From NCBI RefSeq assembly GCF_018860525.1, contig NZ_JAHKPM010000046.1, forward strand, positions 1 through 64,000: a DNA stretch of 64,000 bases. The letters run 5' to 3'. Each line of letters begins with the position of its first letter. The stretch's first letter is position 1. The notes under the pieces are model-generated. The model was given only the letters and a program-made list of their open reading frames with translations, searched no databases and had not been told where the DNA came from. A program made the translations under genes and the position numbers. Source of the DNA: Vibrio hepatarius (GTDB taxonomy: Bacteria; Pseudomonadota; Gammaproteobacteria; Enterobacterales; Vibrionaceae). Of the stretch, positions 36,291 to 47,776 are shown piece by piece.

Positions 36291-37739
36291 ATGAACACAC
36301 ATTTAGGTAGCGTTGGGCTGGTTTTAGCTTGTATTAGTTCACCAGTAGTGGTGGCTGATACTGCAATCCCTGTGATTGCAGATGAAGTGAAATACACTTT
36401 GTCACATGCTGAGTTAAAAGGGATATCTGGCAATGAATTAACTAAAACTGTTAAGCATAAAGGTGCCTCCTTTATAAAACTTCACTTTAAACAACTCTCT
36501 TTACCTCGAGGTGCTCTTCTGAGAGTTAAATCACCTACAACTGGAGAGAAGGTGGAGTATAACGCAAGCCAGATTGATTGGTTTGCTCAGTCGATATCAG
36601 GGGATTCTTTGGTTATTGAATTAGTCGCCAATTCAAAAGGTCATTATGGACAATTTGAGCTTGATTACTATATGGCGGGCAGGGATACAGCTGAGCAAGA
36701 GGTTACGATGCTTTCAACCTGTGGAGTTAATGAACGCCGAGATGTCGCTTGTTGGGAGGATACACATCCAGATAAAGTTGCTTGGAGCTCTCCTGTAGCT
36801 CGTATTTTGATCAATGGTAGAAGCTTATGTACGGCATGGCGAGTGGGTCCAAATAATCATATGTTTACCAATAATCATTGTGTCGAAAGTGCATCAGAAT
36901 TGAAAAATACCGAGGTATGGTTTAACTATCAGCGTACAAGTTGTAATGGTTCCAACGCTATACCTGTCAAAGTTATGGGAAATGAAATACTGAGTACGGA
37001 TTACACCTTGGATTACACTCTTTTTACAGTTGATGATTTTTCCAAGATTTCATCATTTGGTTATCTTGGCTTAGATGCCTCTGAACCTGTTTTTGGTGAC
37101 GGTATCTATATTCCTCAGCACGGAGCGGGTAACCCTAAAGAGTTGTCGATTGAAAGTGATAAAAATGGTTCAGGTATGTGTCAGATTGACTTAGCTTCTG
37201 CCAATGGCCGAGGCTCTAATACAGACACTGGTTATTTCTGTGACACAATTGGTGGTTCTTCTGGATCACCAGTATTAACAACCTCTAATAATAAAGCAAT
37301 CGCGTTGCACCACTTTGGTGGTTGCGAAAACCAGGGGGTAAAAATCAGTAAGATTTGGCCGAAGGTTTCGAGCTACTTTGGCAATGTCTTACCTGATGGT
37401 TCAGTAGGACAGCAGCCTCCAGGTAATGATATTACAGAGTTAAGTTTGGATACTCCATTATCTGATCTTTCGATGGCTAAAGGTGAAGAAAGAATGTTTG
37501 TTCTTCCAGCTGCTACTAGGACTTCAGAAGTAATAGTTTCTATCGTTTCTGGCACAGGGGATGCTGACTTATACGTGCGGTCTGGGCAGCAGCCAACCAC
37601 AAGTGTCTACGATTGTAGACCTTATCGTTCGGGGAGCACTGAATCTTGTGATGCTGTGAAGGTCAACGAAGATCTTTACATTATGCTTCGTGCTTATAGC
37701 AGCTTCTCCGGCGTGACACTTTCGGTGGGCAAGAAGTAA
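36291..37739 (+). CDS. Secreted trypsin-fold serine protease with C-terminal PPC domain
   Basis: A 482-residue secreted protease. The catalytic triad is visible: H196 in FTNNHCVESA, D241 in TLDYTLFTV and S324 in IGGSSGSPVL. These motifs and the many cysteines resemble the lysyl-endopeptidase-like branch of the S1 family rather than plain trypsins. A propeptide-like region (about 25-140) precedes it, and a PPC domain (about 390-482; DADLYVRSGQQP, DCRPYRSGSTESC, YSSFSGVTL) follows. The same PPC type occurs in the next gene and in vibriolysin. The signal peptide is the first about 22 residues. It should be exported by Sec and then the type II pathway. Confidence 0.88.
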   Translation: MNTHLGSVGLVLACISSPVVVADTAIPVIADEVKYTLSHAELKGISGNELTKTVKHKGASFIKLHFKQLSLPRGALLRVKSPTTGEKVEYNASQIDWFAQSISGDSLVIELVANSKGHYGQFELDYYMAGRDTAEQEVTMLSTCGVNERRDVACWEDTHPDKVAWSSPVARILINGRSLCTAWRVGPNNHMFTNNHCVESASELKNTEVWFNYQRTSCNGSNAIPVKVMGNEILSTDYTLDYTLFTVDDFSKISSFGYLGLDASEPVFGDGIYIPQHGAGNPKELSIESDKNGSGMCQIDLASANGRGSNTDTGYFCDTIGGSSGSPVLTTSNNKAIALHHFGGCENQGVKISKIWPKVSSYFGNVLPDGSVGQQPPGNDITELSLDTPLSDLSMAKGEERMFVLPAATRTSEVIVSIVSGTGDADLYVRSGQQPTTSVYDCRPYRSGSTESCDAVKVNEDLYIMLRAYSSFSGVTLSVGKK

Positions 37740-37750
37740 AAGAAATAGCC

Positions 37751-37774
37751 AAGGGTGCTCAGGCACCCTTTTTT
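37751..37774 (+). terminator. Rho-independent terminator after the serine protease gene
   Basis: An 8-base stem aagggtgc / gcaccctt with a 4-base loop is followed by tttt. Confidence 0.85.
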
Positions 37775-37881
37775 AATACCCACTTAATGACATAAGTGTG
37801 ACAACTAATGGAAACACTCTGGTGTAAATGGAATTATTCTCAAAAAGTAAATAATTATCCTAAATTTTGAGTGTTTTATAA

Positions 37882-39414
<1,533 letters not shown>

Positions 39415-39737
39415 TGTATCCATGGATGGTTATAAGTAGTACCATCCATCCACCCTATGGAAAATTATATTCCAAATAAACTCCCCCCAAATCAAACTCC
39501 CTCAAATCCTAATTTTCACGGGCAAATAGCATTAGATATAAACCATCAAAATATAATATTTGTTGCATATTTTTGTCATGTGAATATAAGGTAGTGCTGG
39601 CTGGATGTATTGATGGTTTTAATGTGGTAAAAGTCTCAAAATGCACCTAATTTGGCGACTCAACAACAATTAAAATAACAGACCTGATTGCATCCTTACG
39701 TTGGTTTATGTGCTCGTATATGTAATGAGGAAGCGCA
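39415..39737. other. Intergenic region after the aminopeptidase gene
   Basis: No gene. An 8-base inverted repeat tggatggt / accatcca (39423-39430 and 39441-39448) just after the stop codon may serve as a weak terminator, but there is no T-tract. The rest is AT-rich promoter-type DNA ahead of the second chemoreceptor. Confidence 0.4.
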
Positions 39738-41633
39738 ATGAATATAGGTTTTAAAACTCGTATCTATCTTGGGGTTGGATTACTAGTAACGATTTCTCTC
39801 ATCGTTCTTGGCACCTTAAACATACTTTCAATGAAAGAAAAAATGATAGCAGGCTTGGTCAGTGAAACTCAGAATAAACTTAACTTTCATGTGATTGAGC
39901 TTGAGCAAATGATGCATTTTCGTATTAATGCTATTACGTTAGGCGCTAAGCAGTTTGGGACGAATATAACAGATGCTGAAAATCATAAACTGGTCACTTT
40001 GCTGGCACAAACAGCAGGATTTGCTAATGTTATCGTCACCTATGAAGACGGTCGTAATTATATGTCGATAGAGGGAAGTAATACCTTCGACTTTCGTAAT
40101 AGAGATTGGTACCAAGCTGCGAAAATAGCCTCCTCTGTTACTTTAACTGATATCTACCAAGATAAAGTGACAGGCGAAAAAGTGGTGAGTGTGACCATGC
40201 CAATTCAGCAAGATGGTAACGTGATTGGTGTTCTACTTGGTGATATTCAGCTTGGAGAGATTATTAGTACCGTTAGTACTATGCGTTTCGCTGGGGGAGC
40301 AGCAACACTAACGGATAGAAATGCAGTATTTGTCGCAAGTGATGATGCAAATAATATTGGAAAAACACCATCACAAGTGAGCAGCGATTATACCGAAATG
40401 GAGCAGTTATTTTCTAATCAACACAATGGCCATTTATCTTTCCCTTATCTCGGAATTCAGTTTGATGGATATTTCCAAAGAGTTAATCTGACTAGTGATA
40501 TGTATTGGACTTTAATGGTTTTTGTAGATCAAGCAACGGCTTTGGTTGAAGTAGAAAGAGAGGTGCGAGAAGCAATTCTTATTGGATCATTACTGTTCAT
40601 AGTCAGCTTTGGTTCCATTTTTGTCATTGTTCACTTTGCGTATAAACCTTTACTTATCCTTAAGGCCGCGGTGTTTGACCTTTCTCAGGGTAATGGCGAC
40701 CTAACTCAGCGTCTTGAGGTGACAAGCCATGATGATCTGGGGAAAATTAGCCAAAGCTTTAATGATTTTGTCCAAAGTCTACAAAAAATGATGCTGAATA
40801 TTTCTCAAGCAAGTGAGAATATATCAACTAATCTAGTTGAGCTTAAAGATACAGCAAAGGACAATGAGTCTAAACTGCTTATCCATTCGAGTGAGACTGA
40901 ACAAGTAGTGACCGCGATTACTCAAATGAGCCAAAGCGCTCGTGCCGTTGCTGAGAATGTTCACCAGTCAAATCGAATAACTGACTCGACGAGTATGAAA
41001 GCCCAGTCATCTTTAAATATTGTCAATAATGCGGTCTCAACCGTTAGTACGCTGGTTACAGAGGTGGATGATATGGCTGGGCGAATTATCAGCATGAGAA
41101 AAGACGCAAACCGTATTAGTGAAGTGCTTACTGTTATTGGTGAGATTTCGGAGCAGACAAATCTACTCGCTTTGAATGCAGCGATTGAGGCTGCCAGGGC
41201 TGGAGAACAAGGACGTGGATTCGCTGTTGTTGCGGATGAAGTTAGAGCCTTAGCGGCAAGAACACGTAACAGTACCTCTGAAGTTTCAGAGATGTTGAGT
41301 CAGTTGCTCGATGGTACAGAGCGAGTTGTGAGTGCTATGAAAGTGACTAAAGCACAGTGTCAGTCAACCGCAGAAAAAACCTCTGAGGTATCAGAAAGTC
41401 TGGGGCTGATGACGAATTCAGTAAAAGAGATTGACGACGTGAGTACCCAGATAGCAGCGGCAACAGAACAGCAAAGTACGGTCGCGGAAGAGCTTACTAA
41501 AAATATGATGTCTATCAGAGAGATCGTTGATTCATTGGTGACTAGTGGCCAGCAGACTGTGACATCAACCGAGTCATTAAATGAATCAAACTATGAGCTT
41601 GAAAGGTTAGTGGCAAATTTCAAGTTAAGATAA
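39738..41633 (+). CDS. Methyl-accepting chemotaxis protein with Cache-type sensor
   Basis: A 631-residue chemoreceptor of the same plan as the one at 34228 but with a different sensor: membrane segment (about 9-30), periplasmic Cache domain (about 35-270, with [40 protein letters not shown] typical of dCache proteins), second membrane segment (about 275-300), HAMP ([26 protein letters not shown]), and signalling tip [26 protein letters not shown]-like motifs in this fold often bind amino acids, which would fit the proteases nearby, but this is inference. Good ribosome binding site (gaggaagc). Confidence 0.92.
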   Translation: MNIGFKTRIYLGVGLLVTISLIVLGTLNILSMKEKMIAGLVSETQNKLNFHVIELEQMMHFRINAITLGAKQFGTNITDAENHKLVTLLAQTAGFANVIVTYEDGRNYMSIEGSNTFDFRNRDWYQAAKIASSVTLTDIYQDKVTGEKVVSVTMPIQQDGNVIGVLLGDIQLGEIISTVSTMRFAGGAATLTDRNAVFVASDDANNIGKTPSQVSSDYTEMEQLFSNQHNGHLSFPYLGIQFDGYFQRVNLTSDMYWTLMVFVDQATALVEVEREVREAILIGSLLFIVSFGSIFVIVHFAYKPLLILKAAVFDLSQGNGDLTQRLEVTSHDDLGKISQSFNDFVQSLQKMMLNISQASENISTNLVELKDTAKDNESKLLIHSSETEQVVTAITQMSQSARAVAENVHQSNRITDSTSMKAQSSLNIVNNAVSTVSTLVTEVDDMAGRIISMRKDANRISEVLTVIGEISEQTNLLALNAAIEAARAGEQGRGFAVVADEVRALAARTRNSTSEVSEMLSQLLDGTERVVSAMKVTKAQCQSTAEKTSEVSESLGLMTNSVKEIDDVSTQIAAATEQQSTVAEELTKNMMSIREIVDSLVTSGQQTVTSTESLNESNYELERLVANFKLR

Positions 41634-41652
41634 CCCCTGATTTTTATTGATA

Positions 41653-41686
41653 AAACTGCGTCCCAACATACTAGGTGGCGCAGTTT
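41653..41686 (+). terminator. Possible terminator after the second chemoreceptor gene
   Basis: An 8-base stem aaactgcg / cgcagttt with an 18-base loop; the loop can pair a little further. The T-tract is only ttt, so this is a modest call. Confidence 0.45.
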
Positions 41687-41726
41687 GACCTATTCTATAA
41701 ATAGGAAACAAATCCGGAGCGTCAAT

Positions 41727-42662
41727 ATGGTCAAATATATTCGTCAATGGGCCATGGTACTTATCTGTCTCTTTTCGTCTGTTGCAAGCTCTGAAACGGT
41801 GAAGTTATTGGAATTGGATTGGTCCAGTCAGCGTGTATTGACTCATGTATTGGCCGATATCTTAGAGTCTAAAAACGTCAAAACAGAAATTATTGCGATT
41901 CCATCCACACCACAATGGATGTATCTCAGTACGGGAAAAGCGGATATCCAAGTCGAGGTATGGGAGGGGTCGATGGGACCTCAATTCCAGTCTTTGCTAC
42001 ACAAAAAACTGATTGATGATGGTGGCACTCACAAAGCGCAGACACGAGAAGAGTGGTGGTATCCGGACTACGTAGAGCCACTATGTCCGGGTTTACCGGA
42101 CTGGCGTGCTTTAGAAAAGTGTCATGCAATTTTTTCTGAGCCAGGAGAACAATTCGGTACTTTTTATACAGGACCATGGGAAAAACCTGATAATGCTAGG
42201 ATACGCGCATTACATCTTAATTTTAAAGTGGTAGTACTTCCGGATGGTGATGCAATCAATGAGAAAATACATCAATACATTTCTCGTAAAAAGCCACTGC
42301 TTATTTTTAACTGGACCCCGAATTGGGTTGAGTCAACATACCCAGGAAGTTTTGTTGAGTTTCCGCCTTATCATAAGGCATGTGAAGACGATCCAAAATG
42401 GGGGATGAATGATAAATACCCTTGGGATTGCGGAAACCCAAAAGGAGGGTGGTTAAAAATAGCGATATCTACTGGGCTTAAGGCGCGTTCACAATGTGCT
42501 TATAGTGCTGTCCAGAAGTTCCAACTGACCAATAGTGATGTCGCTTTGGCTGCCGCTCTGGTGGATATAAAACATTTGGACATCCCAAGTGCAGCTAGAG
42601 AGTGGGCTGCCCAAAGAAGCACTTATGTCCAGAAAATCAAGCAATCGATTGATTGCCGATAA
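41727..42662 (+). CDS. Glycine betaine/choline-type substrate-binding protein, orphan
   Basis: A 311-residue periplasmic protein with a signal peptide (MVKYIRQWAMVLICLFSSVASS). It fits the OpuAC family: ELDWSSQRVLTHVLADILE, the EVWEGSMGPQ segment, and a long region rich in Trp and Tyr (REEWWYPDYVEPLCPG, FNWTPNWVESTYP) that would form the aromatic cage for a quaternary ammonium ligand. I place the start at 41727, with ggag 7 bases upstream, rather than 14 codons earlier. There are no permease or ATPase genes beside it, so it is an orphan: either a helper for a transporter elsewhere or a receptor partner. Cysteines at about 116 and 127 may form a disulfide. Confidence 0.82.
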   Translation: MVKYIRQWAMVLICLFSSVASSETVKLLELDWSSQRVLTHVLADILESKNVKTEIIAIPSTPQWMYLSTGKADIQVEVWEGSMGPQFQSLLHKKLIDDGGTHKAQTREEWWYPDYVEPLCPGLPDWRALEKCHAIFSEPGEQFGTFYTGPWEKPDNARIRALHLNFKVVVLPDGDAINEKIHQYISRKKPLLIFNWTPNWVESTYPGSFVEFPPYHKACEDDPKWGMNDKYPWDCGNPKGGWLKIAISTGLKARSQCAYSAVQKFQLTNSDVALAAALVDIKHLDIPSAAREWAAQRSTYVQKIKQSIDCR

Positions 42663-43202
42663 ATCCAATTATTCCTAGCGTCTTGGTAGAGGTTGCGATC
42701 TAAAAAGCAGTATCACTCTAGGGGCATAAATACGTCTTAACCGGTAATACCGATTTAGAATCTTTTGGTGAACGTAAATTACCACCAGCAACCTGGTGAA
42801 ACATGTTAAAAACACATCGAAATGAAGTCTATATATTATTTTTTTGTTTTCCTATTGTTAATTAATTTTTTAATAAACGAATCGATAAGACAATTAATAG
42901 ACACTTTACTATACATGTTGATACTGCGATTTTGTTCAAGATAATTAAAATCCTTAATGAGCGGGAATCTATATCCTGAGTAATATTTTTTTCAAAATGT
43001 TGCATGGATCGGAGAATTAAGCGGATTTTTGCTACATTTTTATGGCAAATCGGGTGGAGGATTGATAATGTGTGCTGCAATCTTCGTAAGGTTTTAGTGT
43101 TTTGTTCTTAATTTTTACACTAAATAATTCTAAATCACTCTTTAATATAAGTAGACTTACGAAGACGTCATGGATGCAAATTGAAAAAATCGGAGTTTAC
43201 GC
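42663..43202. promoter_or_regulatory. Long intergenic region upstream of oppA
   Basis: About 540 bases without a convincing gene. It ends in a good ribosome binding site (ggag) before oppA. Small RNAs often target oppA leaders in gammaproteobacteria, but I cannot point to a specific pairing site. A 6-base stem caccag / ctggtg near 42783-42799 is too short to interpret. Confidence 0.35.
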
Positions 43203-44843
43203 ATGTACAAGAATCAGATCACTCAAGCTCTTCTTCTTGGGGCAAGTTTGGCAGTTGCTGCCACTTCTAGCTATACTTTCGCCGCAGATGTTCCATCAGG
43301 CACTAAATTAGCAAAAAAGCAAGAATTGGTACGCGGTAATGGTGCGGAAGTATCTTCACTTGACCCTCAAAAGACAGAAGGGGTTCCTGAATCAAATGTG
43401 TTGCGCGATTTGATGGAAGGTTTGGTTATTCAAGATGCTATGGGTAAAACTATTCCTGGTGCTGCTGAATCTTGGACAACCGAAGATAACAAAACATTTA
43501 CCTTCAAAATTCGTAAAGATGCCAAGTGGTCAAATGGCGATCCTGTCACTGCGTACGATTTTGAATACAGTTTCAAAAGAGCGGCTGATCCAAAAACAGC
43601 TTCTCCTTATTCGTGGTATATCGAATACGCCAAAATTAAAAATGCCAGTGATGTCATTGTTGGTAAGAAAGATAAGAATGAGCTTGGTGTAAAAGCAGTG
43701 GATGCTCAAACCTTAGTCCTAGAAACTGAAATCCCGCTGCCGCACTTAGTGAAAATGCTGGCTCATACCACTATGTATCCAGTACACAAAGCAACGGTTG
43801 AAAAATATGGAGATAGCTGGACCAAGCCTGAGCACTATGTATCTAATGGCGCCTACACCCTTAAAGATTGGGTTGTAAATGAAAAGATAGTCCTAGAACG
43901 CAATAAAGACTATTGGGATAATAGTGATACTGTTATCGATAAAGTAACCTATCTTCCTATTGAAAGCCAGAATGCAGAGATGAATCGCTTTCTCTCTGGT
44001 GAAATACATATGACAGACGAGTTGCCAAATGAGCAGTTCCGTCGTCTTGTTAAAGAATACCCGCAAAATGTCGCGGTTTCTCCTTACCTTTGTACCTATT
44101 ACTACGGTTTTAATAACAAACGCCCACCATTTGACGACGCTCGTGTACGCAAAGCATTATCTTATACCATCGACCGAGATATTGTGACCAAAGCTATCTT
44201 AGGTCAAGGCCAATTACCGGCCTATGGTCTGACTCATAGTGGAATTACTGGGTTCTCACCTGACGCACCAGAATATGCGAAAATGACACAAAAAGAGCGA
44301 GTGGCTCAAGCAAAAGAGTTGCTCACAGAGGCTGGGTTTAATAGTGGTCACCCGCTTGATTTTACTTTGCTCTACAATACGGATGATAATCATAAGAAAA
44401 TCGCCGTTGCGGTACAGTCAATGTGGAAAAAGTCGCTTGGAAGTTTTGTGAGTGTCAAACTTGAAAATCAAGAGTGGAAAACGTATTTAGAAAGTTCTAA
44501 ACAGGGAGATTTTGATGTTCGCCGCGCCGGATGGTGCGCAGATTATAACGAAGCATCAACCTTTCTAAGTGTGGCCATGACGGATAACGGACAAAACGAT
44601 CAGAAGTATTCAAGTGCTGTTTACGATAAAGCGATGAATGATGCTGCAACTGTTGCGAAAACTGATGAGGAACGTAACCAATTTTACGCAATGGCGGAAT
44701 CACAATTAGCTAAGGACATGCCGATCGCGCCAATCTATGAGTATGTAAAATCACGTCTAGTTAGTGCTCAGATTGGAGGATATCCCGAGAAAAACCCTCA
44801 GGATAATGTCTACTCGAAAGACCTATACCTTATCAAAAAATAG
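43203..44843 (+). CDS. oppA: Oligopeptide ABC transporter, periplasmic binding protein
   Basis: A 546-residue family 5 solute-binding protein with signal peptide (about 1-27, ending TFAAD). Seen: GNGAEVSSLDPQKTEGVPESN at the start of the domain, the WKFR-type TFKIRKDAKWSNGDPVTAYDFEYSFKRAADP motif, and a C-terminal half typical of OppA. It captures peptides in the periplasm for the permease encoded by the following genes. The gene is separated from oppB by 74 bases containing a hairpin, which fits the usual excess of binding protein over membrane components. With the nearby secreted proteases and aminopeptidase it would complete a peptide scavenging route. Confidence 0.93.
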   Translation: MYKNQITQALLLGASLAVAATSSYTFAADVPSGTKLAKKQELVRGNGAEVSSLDPQKTEGVPESNVLRDLMEGLVIQDAMGKTIPGAAESWTTEDNKTFTFKIRKDAKWSNGDPVTAYDFEYSFKRAADPKTASPYSWYIEYAKIKNASDVIVGKKDKNELGVKAVDAQTLVLETEIPLPHLVKMLAHTTMYPVHKATVEKYGDSWTKPEHYVSNGAYTLKDWVVNEKIVLERNKDYWDNSDTVIDKVTYLPIESQNAEMNRFLSGEIHMTDELPNEQFRRLVKEYPQNVAVSPYLCTYYYGFNNKRPPFDDARVRKALSYTIDRDIVTKAILGQGQLPAYGLTHSGITGFSPDAPEYAKMTQKERVAQAKELLTEAGFNSGHPLDFTLLYNTDDNHKKIAVAVQSMWKKSLGSFVSVKLENQEWKTYLESSKQGDFDVRRAGWCADYNEASTFLSVAMTDNGQNDQKYSSAVYDKAMNDAATVAKTDEERNQFYAMAESQLAKDMPIAPIYEYVKSRLVSAQIGGYPEKNPQDNVYSKDLYLIKK

Positions 44844-44861
44844 TCTCTGAGTACCGAAACC

Positions 44862-44901
44862 CAGTGTGCTGATAGCTCGTGTTATTGGCACACTGTTTTT
44901 T
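44862..44901 (+). terminator. Intercistronic hairpin between oppA and oppB
   Basis: An 8-base stem cagtgtgc / gcacactg (44862-44869 and 44888-44895) with an 18-base loop is followed by tttttt. It probably attenuates transcription so that oppA is made in excess of oppBCDF. Confidence 0.65.
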
Positions 44902-44917
44902 AGATGTGAGTTGTATT

Positions 44918-45838
44918 ATGTTAAAGTTAATTTTCTCTCGAATTCTCGAAGCAATTCCGACCTTATTGGTGTTGATTACCGTCTCATTCTTTTTAATGCG
45001 TTTTGCGCCTGGTAACCCTTTCTCTTCTGAAAAGACACTTCCTCCAGAAGTGATGCAAAATATTAATGAGAAATATGGTTTAGATAAGCCTGTATTTGAA
45101 CAGTACACCACCTATTTAGGTAACATCCTACAAGGTGACTTTGGACCATCTTTTAAATACAAAGATTATAGCGTGAATGAGCTTGTGTCAGATGCTCTAC
45201 CAGTGTCAGCTAAGGTTGGGACCTTCGCGTTTATCTTTACTGTGATAGTGGGGGTATTCATTGGCACAATAGCGGCGCTTAAGCAGAATACTTGGCTCGA
45301 CTATACTATTATGTCGACCTCGATGATTGGTATTGTGCTACCTTCTTTTGTGTTTTCTCCCGTGCTTATTTATGTCTTTTCTATTTGGCTAGGGTGGTTT
45401 CCTGCTGGAGGTTGGAATGGCGGAGCAGTGCAATACATGGTGCTTCCTGTTCTTGGTATGTCATTTCTTTATATTGCAACCTTCGCTCGTATTACGCGTG
45501 GTTCGATGATTGAAACCTTAAACAGCAACTTTATTCGTACTGCTCGGGCAAAAGGATTAAGTTACCGCTACATCGTCGTCAAACATGCACTCAAACCGGC
45601 ACTTCTTCCTGTTGTCTCTTATATGGGGCCTGCTTTTGTCGGCATCATTACAGGGTCAGTCGTCATAGAAACCATATTTGGTTTACCGGGTATTGGAAAA
45701 TTATTTGTCAATGCTGCTTTCAACCGAGACTACTCGCTGGTAATGGGGATCACTATTTTGATTGGTTTCTTGTTTATTTTATTTAATGCAGTGGTAGATG
45801 TTTTGCTGGCTATGATCGACCCGAAAATTCGCTACTAA
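44918..45838 (+). CDS. oppB: Oligopeptide ABC transporter permease
   Basis: A 306-residue inner-membrane permease with about six membrane segments. It begins MLKLIFSRILEAIPTLLVL like other OppB proteins and has the EAA loop (TARAKGLSYRYIVVKHALKPALLPV) that docks to the ATPases. I start at 44918, since 13 further upstream codons overlap the hairpin and do not look like OppB. It pairs with OppC. Confidence 0.93.
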   Translation: MLKLIFSRILEAIPTLLVLITVSFFLMRFAPGNPFSSEKTLPPEVMQNINEKYGLDKPVFEQYTTYLGNILQGDFGPSFKYKDYSVNELVSDALPVSAKVGTFAFIFTVIVGVFIGTIAALKQNTWLDYTIMSTSMIGIVLPSFVFSPVLIYVFSIWLGWFPAGGWNGGAVQYMVLPVLGMSFLYIATFARITRGSMIETLNSNFIRTARAKGLSYRYIVVKHALKPALLPVVSYMGPAFVGIITGSVVIETIFGLPGIGKLFVNAAFNRDYSLVMGITILIGFLFILFNAVVDVLLAMIDPKIRY

Positions 45839-45854
45839 CAAGGAAGTTGGATGT

Positions 45855-46757
45855 ATGTTAACCAAAAAAGAAAACCTAGAAGCGATAGAAAAATTCTCTG
45901 AAGAATTAGAAATCCAAGGTCGTAGCCTATGGCAAGATGCTCGCATTCGATTTATGCGTAATCGAGCAGCGATGATAAGTTTATTCATCCTGTTTATTAT
46001 GACGTTAGCGGTGATTTTCTTACCAATGATTGCCCCCTATACCTTTGATGATACTGATTGGTATTCGATGCATGTGGGACCAAGTGCTGAGCATTGGTTT
46101 GGTACTGATAGTTTGGGAAGAGACCTTTATGTAAGAACCTTAATTGGTGGTCGAATTTCACTTATGGTTGGTGTGATGGGGGCATTTGTCGCTGTGCTGA
46201 TTGGTACTTTATATGGCGCAGCTTCTGGATTTATTGGTGGTCGAACCGATAGAGTAATGATGCGCATACTTGAAATTCTTTATGCCGTGCCCTTTATGTT
46301 TTTGGTGATTGTCTTGGTCACGTTCTTTGGTCGCAATATCATTCTTATCTTCGTGGCGATTGGCGCAATTGCTTGGCTTGACATGGCGCGCATTGTACGT
46401 GGTCAGACTCTGAGTCTGCGTAGCAAAGAATTTATTGAGGCAGCGCACGTGTGTGGTGTGAGTAAGTGGAAAATTATTACTCGTCATATTGTACCGAATG
46501 TATTGGGTATTGTTGCTGTTTACTCTACGTTGCTGATCCCTAGTATGATTTTAACTGAATCTTTCCTCTCATTCCTTGGTCTTGGTGTTCAGGAACCGAT
46601 GACAAGTTGGGGCGCCCTTTTGCAAGAAGGGTCGCAAACAATGGAAATCGCAATCTGGCAGCTGTTATTTCCTGCCGCATTTATGGTCGTGACTTTGTTC
46701 TGCTTTAACTATGTGGGTGATGGTCTGCGCGATGCGCTGGATCCAAAAGACAGATAA
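45855..46757 (+). CDS. oppC: Oligopeptide ABC transporter permease
   Basis: A 300-residue permease with an N-terminal cytoplasmic arm (KKENLEAIEKFSEELEIQGRSLWQDA), then about six membrane segments and an EAA loop (EAAHVCGVSKWKIITRHIVPNVLGI). GTDSLGRDLYVRTLIGGR is typical for OppC. It starts 16 bases after oppB with aaggaagtt before the ATG and forms the heterodimeric channel with OppB. Confidence 0.94.
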   Translation: MLTKKENLEAIEKFSEELEIQGRSLWQDARIRFMRNRAAMISLFILFIMTLAVIFLPMIAPYTFDDTDWYSMHVGPSAEHWFGTDSLGRDLYVRTLIGGRISLMVGVMGAFVAVLIGTLYGAASGFIGGRTDRVMMRILEILYAVPFMFLVIVLVTFFGRNIILIFVAIGAIAWLDMARIVRGQTLSLRSKEFIEAAHVCGVSKWKIITRHIVPNVLGIVAVYSTLLIPSMILTESFLSFLGLGVQEPMTSWGALLQEGSQTMEIAIWQLLFPAAFMVVTLFCFNYVGDGLRDALDPKDR

Positions 46758-46801
46758 TGAAAAGCACCAAATTATAAGATCTATAAAAGATTAAGGAAGC
46801 A

Positions 46802-47776
46802 ATGATGAGCTTGTTAGATGTCAAAGATCTGCGCGTCGAATTCACCACGCAAGATGGTATCGTCACCGCAGTTAACGATTTAAATTTTTCCCTCAATCAA
46901 GGGGAAACTCTGGGTATCGTTGGTGAATCCGGATCAGGAAAATCCCAAACCGTTTTCGCCATTATGGGGTTATTGGCAAAGAACGGAATTATCACAGGTA
47001 GTGCTAAGTTTGAAGGCAACGAAATTCTCAACTTGCCAGAAAATGCGCTCAATAAAGTGCGAGCTGAACAGATCGCAATGATATTTCAAGATCCCATGAC
47101 GTCACTTAACCCTTATATGAAGGTGAGTGACCAGTTAATGGAAGTATTAATGCTGCATAAAGGAATGGGTAAAGCGGAGGCATTTGAAGAGTCTGTCCGT
47201 ATGCTTGAAGCGGTCAAAATTCCAGAAGCTCGCAAACGTATTACGATGTACCCGCATGAATTTTCAGGGGGCATGCGGCAACGAGTGATGATCGCCATGG
47301 CTCTGTTATGTCGGCCTAAACTGTTGATCGCAGATGAGCCAACAACTGCTTTGGACGTGACGGTTCAAGCACAGATAATGGATCTGCTCAATGAGCTGAA
47401 AGATGAATTCAATACTGCAATCATCATGATTACTCACGACTTAGGTGTCGTGGCGGGTTCGTGTGACAAGGTACTGGTGATGTATGCTGGCCGGACGATG
47501 GAGTATGGTACGGTTGATGAAATATTCTATAACCCAAGTCACCCCTACGCGGAGGGGCTGTTAAAAGCAATCCCTCGATTAGATGCAGAAGGTGAAATAT
47601 TACCGACTATTCCAGGCAACCCGCCGAACTTACTTCGTCTACCTCAAGGCTGCCCTTATCAAGAGCGTTGTCACCGGGTAATGGATCGTTGTAAGCAAGA
47701 TGCACCTATTTTGACGCCATTTGGTGATGGCCGTCAGCGTGCGTGTTTTTCCAAATGGGAGGCTTGGGCAGAATGA
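46802..47776 (+). CDS. oppD: Oligopeptide ABC transporter ATPase
   Basis: A 324-residue ATPase: Walker [25 protein letters not shown], signature [16 protein letters not shown], Walker [14 protein letters not shown], and the C-terminal oligopeptide-transporter extension with cysteines ([15 protein letters not shown]...RACF), which in family members can hold an iron-sulfur cluster. Met2 at 46805 is an alternative start. Its stop overlaps the oppF start (ATGA). Confidence 0.94.
   Translation: MMSLLDVKDLRVEFTTQDGIVTAVNDLNFSLNQGETLGIVGESGSGKSQTVFAIMGLLAKNGIITGSAKFEGNEILNLPENALNKVRAEQIAMIFQDPMTSLNPYMKVSDQLMEVLMLHKGMGKAEAFEESVRMLEAVKIPEARKRITMYPHEFSGGMRQRVMIAMALLCRPKLLIADEPTTALDVTVQAQIMDLLNELKDEFNTAIIMITHDLGVVAGSCDKVLVMYAGRTMEYGTVDEIFYNPSHPYAEGLLKAIPRLDAEGEILPTIPGNPPNLLRLPQGCPYQERCHRVMDRCKQDAPILTPFGDGRQRACFSKWEAWAE

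Noticed and set aside
43102..43311. 69-residue frame upstream of and overlapping the oppA start
   Set aside because: It overlaps the signal-peptide codons of oppA in another frame and has no convincing start signal.
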